From contig NZ_JBHSGI010000005.1 in NCBI RefSeq assembly GCF_042654245.1, positions 372,001 to 436,000 on the forward strand: a stretch of DNA of 64,000 bases. Direction: 5' to 3'. Shown in pieces: positions 48,691-56,928 of the stretch; within the stretch, counting starts at the first letter, position 1; every line of letters begins with the position of its first letter. The notes beneath the pieces were generated by a model. The model had not been told where the DNA came from, did no database searches, and saw only the letters and a list, made by a program, of their open reading frames with translations. The DNA comes from Seohaeicola_A nanhaiensis (GTDB lineage Bacteria; Pseudomonadota; Alphaproteobacteria; Rhodobacterales; Rhodobacteraceae). The position numbers and the translations under genes are program-made.

Positions 48691-50130
48691 ATGATCGAGA
48701 AACGCGAATTCTACATCAACGGCAAATGGGTCAAACCCGCCGTCGCCAACGACTTTCAGGTGATCGATCCCTCGACCGAGGAACCCTGCGCCGTCATTTC
48801 GCTGGGCAGCGAGGCCGACACCAACGCCGCCGTCGCCGCCGCCAAGGCGGCCCTGCCGGGCTGGATGTATCGCCCCGCGTCCGAACGCATCGCCCTGGTC
48901 GAGAAGCTGGTCGAGGTTTACGAGAGCCGCGGCGAAGAGATCGCCCAGGCGATCAGCGCCGAAATGGGTGCGCCCATCGACATGGCCCGCAGCGCGCAGG
49001 TCGGCGCCGGGCTGTTCCACCTCAAGAACTTCCTGCGCGCGGCCAAGGACTTCCAGTTCGAGAAACCGCTGAACGAACGCTTCCCGAACGACCGCATCAT
49101 CATGGAAGCGGTGGGCGTCGCGGCGCTGATCACGCCCTGGAACTGGCCGATGAACCAGATCGCGCTCAAGGTCGGCGCGGCGGCCATCGCCGGCTGCACC
49201 ATGGTATTGAAGCCCTCCGAACAAAGCCCGCTCAACGCGATGATCTTCGCCGAGCTGATGGATGCCGCGGGCTTCCCGGCGGGCGTCTTCAACCTGGTCA
49301 ACGGCGACGGCCCCGGCGTCGGCACCCAGCTCTCGCGCCATCCCGACGTCGACATGGTCAGCTTCACCGGCTCCACCCGCGCCGGCACGGCAATCTCCAA
49401 GAACGCCGCCGAGACACTGAAAAGGGTGCACTTGGAACTCGGCGGCAAGGGCGCCAACGTGGTCTTCGCCGATGCCGACGACGCGGCGATCAAGCGCGGC
49501 GTGCTGCACATGATGAACAACTCGGGCCAGTCCTGCAACGCGCCCAGCCGGATGCTGGTCCAGCGTCCGATCTACGACAAGGCGGTCGAGACCGCCGCCG
49601 AGGTCGCCGGCAAGGTGACGGTCGGCAGCGCGCATGACTCGGGCAAGCACATCGGGCCGGTGGTCAACGAGGTGCAGTTCAAGAAGATCCAGGCGCTGAT
49701 CGAAAAGGGCATCGAGGAAGGCGCGCGTCTGGTCGCGGGCGGCCCCGGCCGGCCCGAGGGCTTCAACCGCGGCTTCTTCGTGCGCCCGACGGTCTTTGCC
49801 GACGTCAACAACCAGATGACCATCGCGCGGGAAGAGATCTTCGGGCCCGTCCTGACGATGATCCCCTTCGACACCGAGGAAGAGGCGGTCGAGATCGCCA
49901 ACGATACGGTCTACGGCCTGACCAACTACGTCCAGACCCAGGACGGCGACCGCGCCAACCGCATGGCGCGCAAGCTGCGCTCGGGCATGGTCGAGATGAA
50001 CGGCAAGGCCCGCAGCCCTGGCGCGCCCTTCGGCGGCATGAAGCAGTCCGGCAACGGGCGCGAAGGCGGCGTCTGGGGCATCGAGGACTTCCTCGAAGTC
50101 AAGGCCGTCGGCGGCTGGGCTGCCGAGTAA
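48691..50130 (+). CDS. Aldehyde dehydrogenase family protein
   Basis: 479 residues from ATG 48691 (GAGAACTGAG upstream; weak). NAD(P)-binding and catalytic motifs: PWNWPMNQIALKVGAAAIAGCTMVLKPSEQSPLNA, FTGSTRAGTAISKNAA, LELGGKGANVVFADAD (Glu base), NNSGQSCNAPSRMLVQ (catalytic Cys near residue 283), and EIFGPVLTMIPFDTEEEAVEIANDTVYGLTNYVQ. Oxidises an aldehyde to an acid; broad family, substrate unknown. It lies alone between the peroxiredoxin gene (divergent) and MATE gene (convergent); repeat copy B follows 9 nt after its stop and may serve as its terminator. Confidence 0.9.
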   Translation: MIEKREFYINGKWVKPAVANDFQVIDPSTEEPCAVISLGSEADTNAAVAAAKAALPGWMYRPASERIALVEKLVEVYESRGEEIAQAISAEMGAPIDMARSAQVGAGLFHLKNFLRAAKDFQFEKPLNERFPNDRIIMEAVGVAALITPWNWPMNQIALKVGAAAIAGCTMVLKPSEQSPLNAMIFAELMDAAGFPAGVFNLVNGDGPGVGTQLSRHPDVDMVSFTGSTRAGTAISKNAAETLKRVHLELGGKGANVVFADADDAAIKRGVLHMMNNSGQSCNAPSRMLVQRPIYDKAVETAAEVAGKVTVGSAHDSGKHIGPVVNEVQFKKIQALIEKGIEEGARLVAGGPGRPEGFNRGFFVRPTVFADVNNQMTIAREEIFGPVLTMIPFDTEEEAVEIANDTVYGLTNYVQTQDGDRANRMARKLRSGMVEMNGKARSPGAPFGGMKQSGNGREGGVWGIEDFLEVKAVGGWAAE

Positions 50131-50139
50131 CAAGGGTCC

Positions 50140-50246
50140 GGGGGCTTCGCCCCCGCCACCCTCCGGGTGGCTCCCCCAGGATATTTTCGGCAAAGGGAAA
50201 AGCGCATCTGCCGCTTCCTCTTGCCGGAAATATCCCCGCCGGAGGC
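50140..50246 (+). repeat. Intergenic palindromic repeat, copy B (complete)
   Basis: Module 1: hairpins GGGGGC-TTC-GCCCCC (50140-50154) and GCCACCC-TCC-GGGTGGC (50155-50171), then TCCCCCAGGATATTTTCGGC. Module 2: the 33-nt block 50214-50246, identical to copy C. It lies in the gap between the aldehyde dehydrogenase and MATE genes, in the orientation opposite to copy A. The tandem GC-rich stems just after a stop codon may terminate transcription. Confidence 0.75.
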
Positions 50247-50298
50247 CAGCCGCCGCCAGGCGGCTTCGCGCCCGGCACGGGCGCGCGGCGGCACGCCG

Positions 50299-51660
50299 CT
50301 ACTGCGCCGGCACCGCCACCACGCCGCGCATCCACGCCCCGCGCCAGATGGCCACGGCTGTGACGGTGGCATAGGCCACCAGCGACAGCACGATCAGGTG
50401 AAAGATCCCCTCCGCCTCCAGCCCGCCCTGCGCCACCAGCACGGCGCCCCCGGCCACAACCGTCAGGAAGCGAAGCAGCGACCCGATCACCGGCCAGAGC
50501 ATCCGCCGCGCGCCCTGGCTCGCGAAATAGAGGCACTGGCCGAACCCGAACAGCGCATAGAACGGCCCGGCGATGCGCAGGTACAGCCGGCAGGTCTCGC
50601 GCACCGCCTCCACATCGGTGAACAGATCGGCCCAGAGCCCCGGAAACAGCGCCATCAGCCCGCCGATGGCCCCCGTCATCAGCGCGCTCATCCCCGCCGC
50701 GGTCCAGGCGATGCGATGCCCGCGCCCATAGGCCCGCGCGCCGAAATGCACGCCCACCATGGTGATCGTGGCCGCGCCGAAGCCGAAGACCAGCGGGATC
50801 ATCAGGAACTCCAGCCGCGCGCCGATGCCATAGCCCGCCAGCGCATCAGGACCCAGCCGCGCGACAAGGCCGGTGATCGCCAGCACCGTGCCGATCGAGG
50901 TGAAGGGCGAGATCGAGGCCAGCGCGCCGACCCGCAGCAGGTCGGCGAAGACCGACAGGCGCAGCGGGATGCCACTCAGGCGCAGGGTCAGCTCCGGGCA
51001 GCGGCGGATCAGGAAGTGCAGCAGCAGCAGCGTCGAGACGCCAAAGCCCGCCACCGCCCCCGCCGCGGCCCCGGCGATCCCAAGCGCCGGCAGCGGACCG
51101 ATGCCGAAGACCAGCGCCCCCGCGACGACCACCTGCACCGCCGATCCCGTCATCAACAGCCGCGCCGATACCCCCATCCGCCCGGTCGCGCGCACGATCC
51201 CGGCCAGCGTTTTGGCCAGCCACAGCGTGATGCACCCGGCGAACAGAGCCCCCGAATAGGCCAGCGCCTGCTCCAGCACCGCGCCCTGCCCGCCCAGCGC
51301 GCCATAGATGCGCGGCCCCAGCGTCAGGAAGATCGCCGAGGCCACCAGCGACAGCACCGCCGCCAGCACCAGCGCATGAAAGGCCAGCGCCTCGGCCCCG
51401 GCCCTGTCGTTCGCGCCCAGCCGCTGCGCGATGGCGCCGCTGACCGCGCCGCCCATCGACCCGGCCGCGATCATCAGGTTCAGCATGTACATCGGAAAGG
51501 CCAGCGCCAGCCCGGCCAGCGCGGCGGTGCCCATGTGGCCGACATACCAGACCTCGGCCATCGACGTGGCCAGCGTCGCCAGCATGGCCATCACATTGGG
51601 CGCCGCCAGCCGCAGAATCGTCCGCCCGATCGGCGCGACGAGAAGGGGATGCTGCAGCAC
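50299..51660 (-). CDS. MATE-family efflux transporter
   Basis: 453 residues from GTG 51660, chosen because GGAGG lies 7 nt upstream; a TTG at 51684 is in frame but has no such site. Twelve hydrophobic segments in two halves; the first opens TILRLAAPNVMAMLATLATSMAEVWYVGHMGTAALAGLALAFPM, with the conserved MATE Pro and Gly positions. These exporters pump cationic drugs or metabolites using H+ or Na+. The regulator HxlR gene is divergent across an 84-bp region carrying repeated AGTTCA half-sites, so it is probably the direct controller of this exporter. Confidence 0.9.
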   Translation of the reverse strand: MLQHPLLVAPIGRTILRLAAPNVMAMLATLATSMAEVWYVGHMGTAALAGLALAFPMYMLNLMIAAGSMGGAVSGAIAQRLGANDRAGAEALAFHALVLAAVLSLVASAIFLTLGPRIYGALGGQGAVLEQALAYSGALFAGCITLWLAKTLAGIVRATGRMGVSARLLMTGSAVQVVVAGALVFGIGPLPALGIAGAAAGAVAGFGVSTLLLLHFLIRRCPELTLRLSGIPLRLSVFADLLRVGALASISPFTSIGTVLAITGLVARLGPDALAGYGIGARLEFLMIPLVFGFGAATITMVGVHFGARAYGRGHRIAWTAAGMSALMTGAIGGLMALFPGLWADLFTDVEAVRETCRLYLRIAGPFYALFGFGQCLYFASQGARRMLWPVIGSLLRFLTVVAGGAVLVAQGGLEAEGIFHLIVLSLVAYATVTAVAIWRGAWMRGVVAVPAQ

Positions 51661-51677
51661 GGTTGGCCTCCGGGAAA

Positions 51678-51712
51678 AGTTCAATAACTGAACCGAAACA
51701 GAAATCAGTTCA
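51678..51712. promoter_or_regulatory. Candidate HxlR operator between MATE and hxlR-type genes
   Basis: AGTTCA occurs at 51678-51683 and 51707-51712, and its complement TGAAC at 51689-51693. The first and middle form the dyad GTTCA-N5-TGAAC; the middle and last form TGAAC-N14-GTTCA. The region is AT-rich between two divergent starts. Inferred binding by the adjacent HxlR protein. Confidence 0.45.
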
Positions 51713-51744
51713 AAAAGTCAACTCTTTGTGGCAGGCTCCGCCGC

Positions 51745-52191
51745 ATGAGCACCGCGAATTACGAGAAACACCTCTGCCCCGTCGCGCAGGCGCTGGTCGA
51801 CCTGGGCGATCAGTGGACCCTTCTGATCGTGCGCGACGCGCTCAGCCAGAAACAGATACGCTTCAACGAGTTGCAGGAATCCCTCGGCATCTCGCGCAAC
51901 CTGCTGACGCGGCGCCTGATCCAGCTTTGCGAGGCCGGGCTGCTCACCCGCGTCGCGGTCGAGGGCAGCAAGCGGATGGCCTACGAAGCCACCGAGAAAT
52001 GCCGCGATCTGCGGCTGGTGATTCTGGCGATGGCGCAATGGGGTGAGAAATGGCGCCCCGATCCGCGCCTGACCCGGGTAGAGACCACCGAGAAGACCAC
52101 CGGCAAGCCGGTCCGCCTGACCTTCGCGCGCGTCGAGGACGGCGCGCCGGTCGATCTGTCCGGCGTGCGCGTGACGCGCCGCCGCCCCTAG
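51745..52191 (+). CDS. HxlR-family transcriptional regulator
   Basis: 148 residues. The HxlR winged-helix pattern is CPVAQALVDLGDQWTLLIVRDALSQKQIRFNELQESLGISRNLLTRRLIQLCEAGLL at about residues 11-67, with the conserved Cys11 near the N terminus, a known redox or ligand-sensing position in some members. The C-terminal extension (LTRVETTEKTTGKPVRLTFARVEDGAPVDLSGVRV) of about 40 residues is typical of the longer HxlR proteins. Probably represses the divergent MATE gene. Its TAG stop overlaps that of the convergent MFS gene (CTAG). Confidence 0.9.
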   Translation: MSTANYEKHLCPVAQALVDLGDQWTLLIVRDALSQKQIRFNELQESLGISRNLLTRRLIQLCEAGLLTRVAVEGSKRMAYEATEKCRDLRLVILAMAQWGEKWRPDPRLTRVETTEKTTGKPVRLTFARVEDGAPVDLSGVRVTRRRP

Positions 52192-53435
52192 GCGGCAGCG
52201 GCCAGCGGCAGCGCGCGCGGCGTCTCGCGGATCGGCAGGTGCACGATGGCGCTGAAGGCGCCAACCGCCACGCCGATCCACCAGACGGCGGTATAGTCGC
52301 CAAAGGCGTCATACATCCGCCCGCCCAGCCAGACCCCCATGAAGCTGCCCAGCTGATGGCTCAGGAAGATGAACCCGTAGAGCGTGCCCATGTAGCGCAC
52401 CCCATAGATCGTCGCGACCAGCCCCGATGTCAGCGGCACCGTGGCCAGCCACAGCGAGCCCATCAGCAGCGAGAAGATGACGACCGACTCCGGCGTGATC
52501 GGCATCAGAATGAAGACCGCGCAGATCACCGTACGGCCAAGGTAGATGCCCGCCAGCAGGTATTTCTTGGTGTAGCGCTGCCCAAGCCACCCCGCCAGCA
52601 ACGTGCCGCAGATGTTCGCCAGCCCGATCAGCGACAGCGCCACCGCGCCCAGCGCCGATGTGGTGGAAATCCCCAGCGAGGCCAGCACGCTGCCCTCCTG
52701 CACCGGGCTGCACATCTCGGTCACCATGGCCGGGAAGTGGGCAGTCACGAAGGCCAGCTGATAGCCGCAGGAAAAGAAGCCGAGGAAAATCATCGCATAG
52801 GACGGGTCGCGGAAGGCCCCCATGACCGCGCTGCCCATCGACTGCGGCGGCCCGGCGGTGACCGGCGCGGGCGGCACCCGCATCGCCGGCAGCAGCGCCA
52901 GCATGGCAATCACCATCACGGCAAAGACCAGGAAGGTGCTCTGCCAGCTCAAAAAGCTCAGCATCCATTCCGCCAGCGGCGCGCCGACCACCTGCCCGCC
53001 GCTGCCCGCCGCCGCGACGATGGCCAGCGACATCGAGCGGTTCTCCTCGGCGGCCGACCGTCCGACGACGCCAAGGATGACGCCGAACCCGGTGCCCGCG
53101 ACACCGAAGCCCACGAACCAGGCGTAAAGCTGATGTTCGATCGGCGTGGTCGACATCGACGACAGCACCAGCCCCGCCGCATAGAACAGCGCCCCCAGAA
53201 TGATCGCGCGGCGGTCGCCGATCCGCTCGGCCAGCGCGCTGAATACCGGCTGGCCGATTCCCCAGGCCAGGTTCTGGATCGCGATGGCCAGCGAGAAATC
53301 GGCGCGCAGCCAGCCGAATTCCTCGCTGATCGGAATCTGGAACACTCCGAAAGACGAGCGGACGGCGAAGCTGACAAGGATGATCGCGCAGCCGACAATC
53401 AGGACCGGCGTGAACATGGGGGCAGAGCGTGGCAT
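52188..53435 (-). CDS. MFS transporter
   Basis: 415 residues, twelve predicted helices. The loop 2-3 motif is ALAERIGDRRAIILGALF (MFS motif A variant), and the second half contains GWLGQRYTKKYLLAGIYLGR. The SFGVFQIPISEEFGWLRADFSLAIAIQNLAWGIGQPVF segment is typical of monocarboxylate/oxalate-formate-type transporters in proteobacteria. Substrate unknown; may be an organic acid carrier. It lies between HxlR (shared CTAG stops) and the divergent zapE gene. Confidence 0.87.
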   Translation of the reverse strand: MPRSAPMFTPVLIVGCAIILVSFAVRSSFGVFQIPISEEFGWLRADFSLAIAIQNLAWGIGQPVFSALAERIGDRRAIILGALFYAAGLVLSSMSTTPIEHQLYAWFVGFGVAGTGFGVILGVVGRSAAEENRSMSLAIVAAAGSGGQVVGAPLAEWMLSFLSWQSTFLVFAVMVIAMLALLPAMRVPPAPVTAGPPQSMGSAVMGAFRDPSYAMIFLGFFSCGYQLAFVTAHFPAMVTEMCSPVQEGSVLASLGISTTSALGAVALSLIGLANICGTLLAGWLGQRYTKKYLLAGIYLGRTVICAVFILMPITPESVVIFSLLMGSLWLATVPLTSGLVATIYGVRYMGTLYGFIFLSHQLGSFMGVWLGGRMYDAFGDYTAVWWIGVAVGAFSAIVHLPIRETPRALPLAAAA

Positions 53436-53601
53436 GGGAAATCCTTGAAGCCGCGACGGGGCGGCGATTTAGGCGCGACTCTACGGAACCCGGGCGCGGC
53501 GTCAATTCAGGAGAATTTACCTCACCTATCAACAAAACTGATGCAAGCACCTCTGCCCGCGCCGCTTTTCAATGCCGCGCCCGCACGGTATGGGCAGGGG
53601 C

Positions 53602-54666
53602 ATGAGCGAAATCGAACGGCTATATTCCGAACGGATCGCGGCGGGCACGCTGCATCCCGACCCCGCGCAGGAGGCGATCCTGCCGGAATTCGAACGCATC
53701 CGCGCCGCCCTCGCGCAGCCGGTGAAACGGGGCCTGTTCCGCAAGGCGCCCGAGCCGCCGAAGGGCCTCTATCTCTGGGGCGGCGTCGGGCGCGGCAAGT
53801 CGATGCTGATGGATCTCTTCGTCGAAAGCCTCGACGGCATACACGCCCGGCGCGTGCATTTCCACGCCTTCATGCAGGAAATCCACGCCGGCCTGCACAA
53901 GGCCCGCAAATCCGGGGTCGAGGACGCGCTCGGCCCCGTCGCGGCCGAGGTGGTGCGCACCGTCCGCCTGCTCGCCTTCGACGAGATGCAGATCACCGAC
54001 ATCACCGACGCCATGCTGGTCGGCCGCCTGTTCGAGGCGCTGTTTGCCGGCGGCGTCACCGTCGTCACCACGTCGAACCGCCATCCGGACGAGCTCTACA
54101 AGAACGGCCTCAACCGCCAGCTCTTCCTGCCCTTCATCCAGCTCATCAAGGAGCGGATGGAGGTGCGCGAACTGGTCAGCCCGAACGATCACCGCCAGGG
54201 CCGGTTGCAGGGCACGCAGGTCTATTTCACCCCCATCGGCCCCGACAGCCGCGCGGCGGTCGACAAGGTCTGGCGCGATCTGGCCGGCGGCAAGGCCGAA
54301 CCGCTGGTGCTGGTGGTGAACAAGCGCGAGGTGGTCCTGCCGGCCTTCCGCAACGGCGTCGCGCGGGCCACCTTCTACGAACTCTGCGGCAAGCCGCTCG
54401 GTCCCGCCGATTACCTCGCCATCGCCCAGGCGGTGCGGGTTCTGGTGCTTGACGACATCCCCCGCCTCTCGCGGTCGAACTTCAACGAAGCCAAGCGTTT
54501 CGTGACCCTTGTTGATGCGCTGTACGAAGCGAAGGTGCGCCTGATCGCCAGCGCCGCCGCCGTCCCTGACATGCTCTATGTGGAAGGCGAAGGCACCTTC
54601 GAATTCGCCCGCACCGCCTCGCGCCTGATGGAGATGCAGGCGGCCGACTGGGGCACCGAAGACTAG
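53602..54666 (+). CDS. zapE: Cell division protein ZapE (AFG1-like ATPase)
   Basis: 354 residues from ATG 53602 (AGGGG upstream); in-frame ATGs at 53572 and 53590 lack a ribosome site. Walker A WGGVGRGKSML (59-69), Walker B VRLLAFDEMQ (121-130), sensor-1 VVTTSNRHPDELYKNGL. Conserved AFG1 segments FHAFMQEIHAGLHKA and PVVLVVNKRE-like are present. ZapE binds FtsZ and destabilises the ring late in division; mitochondrial AFG1 relatives act in protein quality control. Its TAG stop overlaps that of folC (CTAG). Normal length. Confidence 0.92.
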   Translation: MSEIERLYSERIAAGTLHPDPAQEAILPEFERIRAALAQPVKRGLFRKAPEPPKGLYLWGGVGRGKSMLMDLFVESLDGIHARRVHFHAFMQEIHAGLHKARKSGVEDALGPVAAEVVRTVRLLAFDEMQITDITDAMLVGRLFEALFAGGVTVVTTSNRHPDELYKNGLNRQLFLPFIQLIKERMEVRELVSPNDHRQGRLQGTQVYFTPIGPDSRAAVDKVWRDLAGGKAEPLVLVVNKREVVLPAFRNGVARATFYELCGKPLGPADYLAIAQAVRVLVLDDIPRLSRSNFNEAKRFVTLVDALYEAKVRLIASAAAVPDMLYVEGEGTFEFARTASRLMEMQAADWGTED

Positions 54667-55937
54667 CCGTTCTCGCGCAGGATCGCCCCGGCAAGATAGA
54701 GCGACCCGCAGATCAGCACCCGCGCCGCCGGATCGGTCTTCACGATCGCCGCCAGCGCGCTGGCCACATCCGGCGCGGTTGTCGCGCGCATCCCGACAGA
54801 CCGCGCCGTCTCGGCCGTGGTCTCTGCCGGCAGCGTATTCGCCTCGCCCGGGATCGACACCGCCGTCAGACTCGCCACATGCGGCGCCATCGGGCGCAGA
54901 TAGCCGCCCACGTCCTTGGTGTTCAGCATCCCGCAGATCAGATGCGTCGGCCGCGCCGGCATCTCCTGCAACACCGTCGCCAGCGCCTCGCCCGCCCCGG
55001 GGTTGTGCCCGCCGTCCAGCCAAAGCTCGACGCCCGGCGCCGATTCCGCCAGCGGCCCTTGGCCCAACCGCTGCATCCGCGCCGGCCAATAGGCGCGCGT
55101 CACCGCCGCCTCGCAGGCCGCCTCGCCCATCCCCAGATGGCGCAGCACCGCCAGCGCGGCGCCCGCGTTGTCGATTTGATGCGCGCCCAGCAGGTTCGGC
55201 AGCGGCAGATCCAGCAGCCCGGTCTCGTCCTCGAAGACCAGCCGCCCCCGCTCACGGCGCGAATGCCAGTGCTGCCCCCGCGCGATCAGCGGCGCCCCAA
55301 GCCGCGCGGCCTGGGCTTCGATCACCTCCATCACCTCGTCCGGCTGCGGCCCCACCACGCAGGGCACGCCCCGCTTGAGGATCCCGGCCTTCTCGAAGGC
55401 AATCTTCGCCAGCGTGTCCCCCAGATAGGCCTCGTGATCCATCGAGATCGGCGTGATCACCGTCAGCGCGGGCCTGGCGATGACGTTGGTCGCATCCAGC
55501 CGCCCACCCAGACCGACCTCCAGCAGGACATAATCGGCCTTGACGCGCGAAAACGCCAGGAAGGCCGCGCAGGTCGTGATCTCGAAATAGGTGATCGCCT
55601 CCCCCCCGTTGGCGGCATAGCACTCGTCCAGCACCGCCGTCAGCGCTTCCTCCGAAATCAGCTCTCCGGCCACCCGGATCCGCTCGTGGAACCGGGCGAG
55701 ATGGGGCGAGGTATAGGCATGGACAACCTTCCCGGCCCCCTCCAGCCCGGCGCGGATCATCGCCTGCGTCGACCCCTTGCCATTGGTCCCGGCGATATGG
55801 ATCACCGGCGGCAGGCTGTCCTGCGGATTGCCCAGCGCCTCCAGCAGACGCCACATCCTATCCAGCGTCAGGTCGATGATCTTCGGGTGAAGCGCGAGCA
55901 TCCGTTGCAGGATGGCGTCCGAGCTGGCGGCGCTCAT
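54663..55937 (-). CDS. folC: Bifunctional folylpolyglutamate synthase/dihydrofolate synthase
   Basis: 424 residues. The Mur-ligase type P-loop is HIAGTNGKGSTQAMI (47-61); the omega-loop Asp/Ser block is LLEVGLGGRLDATN; the conserved TPISMDHEAYLGDTLAKIAFEKAGILKRG contains the Mg-binding His. C-terminal LWLDGGHNPGAGEALATVL binds the glutamate/ADP side. Adds glutamate to dihydropteroate and tetrahydrofolate in the cytoplasm. ATG overlaps the accD stop (ATGA), the conserved accD-folC order of proteobacteria. Confidence 0.95.
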   Translation of the reverse strand: MSAASSDAILQRMLALHPKIIDLTLDRMWRLLEALGNPQDSLPPVIHIAGTNGKGSTQAMIRAGLEGAGKVVHAYTSPHLARFHERIRVAGELISEEALTAVLDECYAANGGEAITYFEITTCAAFLAFSRVKADYVLLEVGLGGRLDATNVIARPALTVITPISMDHEAYLGDTLAKIAFEKAGILKRGVPCVVGPQPDEVMEVIEAQAARLGAPLIARGQHWHSRRERGRLVFEDETGLLDLPLPNLLGAHQIDNAGAALAVLRHLGMGEAACEAAVTRAYWPARMQRLGQGPLAESAPGVELWLDGGHNPGAGEALATVLQEMPARPTHLICGMLNTKDVGGYLRPMAPHVASLTAVSIPGEANTLPAETTAETARSVGMRATTAPDVASALAAIVKTDPAARVLICGSLYLAGAILRENG

Positions 55938-56866
55938 GTCCGGGTCGCGGCCTCGGGGGTCTTGGCCTCTGCGCCGGGCACGACGTCGGGCGACGGCAGG
56001 TCGCCCTTGATCGCCGGAGTCAGCCCAAGCAGCAGCCGCGTGATCGAGATCAGCTCGTCGCGCAGCTTGGTGCGCGGCGTCACCCGGTCCAGCATCCCGT
56101 GATCCAGCAGGTATTCGGCGCGCTGGAACCCTTCGGGCAGCTTCTCGCGGATGGTCTGCTCGATCACGCGCGGCCCGGCAAAGCAGATCAGCGCGTTCGG
56201 CTCGGCGATATGCACGTCGCCCAGCATGGCATAGGACGCCGTCACGCCGCCCGTCGTCGGATGCGTCAGCACCACGATATAGGGCAGCCCGGCCTCCTTC
56301 AGCATCTGCACCGCGACGGTGGTGCGCGGCATCTGCATCAGCGACAGGATCCCCTCCTGCATCCGCGCGCCCCCGGCGGCGCTGAACAGGATCAGCGGGC
56401 GCTTCAGCTTCACCGCCTCCTGCGCGGCGGCGATGATGGCGTTGCCGACATACATCCCCATCGATCCGCCCATGAACGAGAAATCCTGCGCCGCGGCCAC
56501 GATGGGCGTGCGCCCGATCTCGCCGGTGGCGACAAGCATCGCCTCCTTCTCGCCGGTCTGCTTCTGCGCCGCCTTCATGCGCTCGGGGTATTTCTTCTGG
56601 TCGCGGAACTGCAGCGGATCGGCCAGCGGCTCGGGCACCTTCACCTCGGTGAAAATCCCGCTGTCGAACAGCGCCTTGAACCGCTCGCGCGGGGTGATCG
56701 GCATGTGGTGCCCGCAGTTCGTGCAGACATTCAGATTGGCCGCCAGCTCGCGGTGGAACAGCATGGTTCCGCATTCGTCGCATTTCTGCCAGAGATTCTC
56801 GGGCGTCTCGCGGCGCGAGAAGATCGAGTTGATCCGTGGCCGGACGTAATTGGTGATCCAGTTCAT
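55934..56866 (-). CDS. accD: Acetyl-CoA carboxylase carboxyltransferase subunit beta
   Basis: 310 residues. N-terminal zinc finger Cys29-Cys32 and Cys48-Cys51 (KCDECGT, VCTNCGH) is intact. Oxyanion-hole glycines are in FSAAGGARMQEG and LTHPTTGGVTASYAMLGD. Together with AccA it transfers CO2 from carboxybiotin to acetyl-CoA, giving malonyl-CoA for fatty-acid synthesis. Ends with a short Pro/Ala-rich tail. Coupled to folC. Confidence 0.96.
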   Translation of the reverse strand: MNWITNYVRPRINSIFSRRETPENLWQKCDECGTMLFHRELAANLNVCTNCGHHMPITPRERFKALFDSGIFTEVKVPEPLADPLQFRDQKKYPERMKAAQKQTGEKEAMLVATGEIGRTPIVAAAQDFSFMGGSMGMYVGNAIIAAAQEAVKLKRPLILFSAAGGARMQEGILSLMQMPRTTVAVQMLKEAGLPYIVVLTHPTTGGVTASYAMLGDVHIAEPNALICFAGPRVIEQTIREKLPEGFQRAEYLLDHGMLDRVTPRTKLRDELISITRLLLGLTPAIKGDLPSPDVVPGAEAKTPEAATRT

Positions 56867-56928
56867 CAGCGCTGTTCCTCGCGGTCCCTTGCGGGCCTTG
56901 AAATAGTCCCGACGGGGGGCAATTGCAA

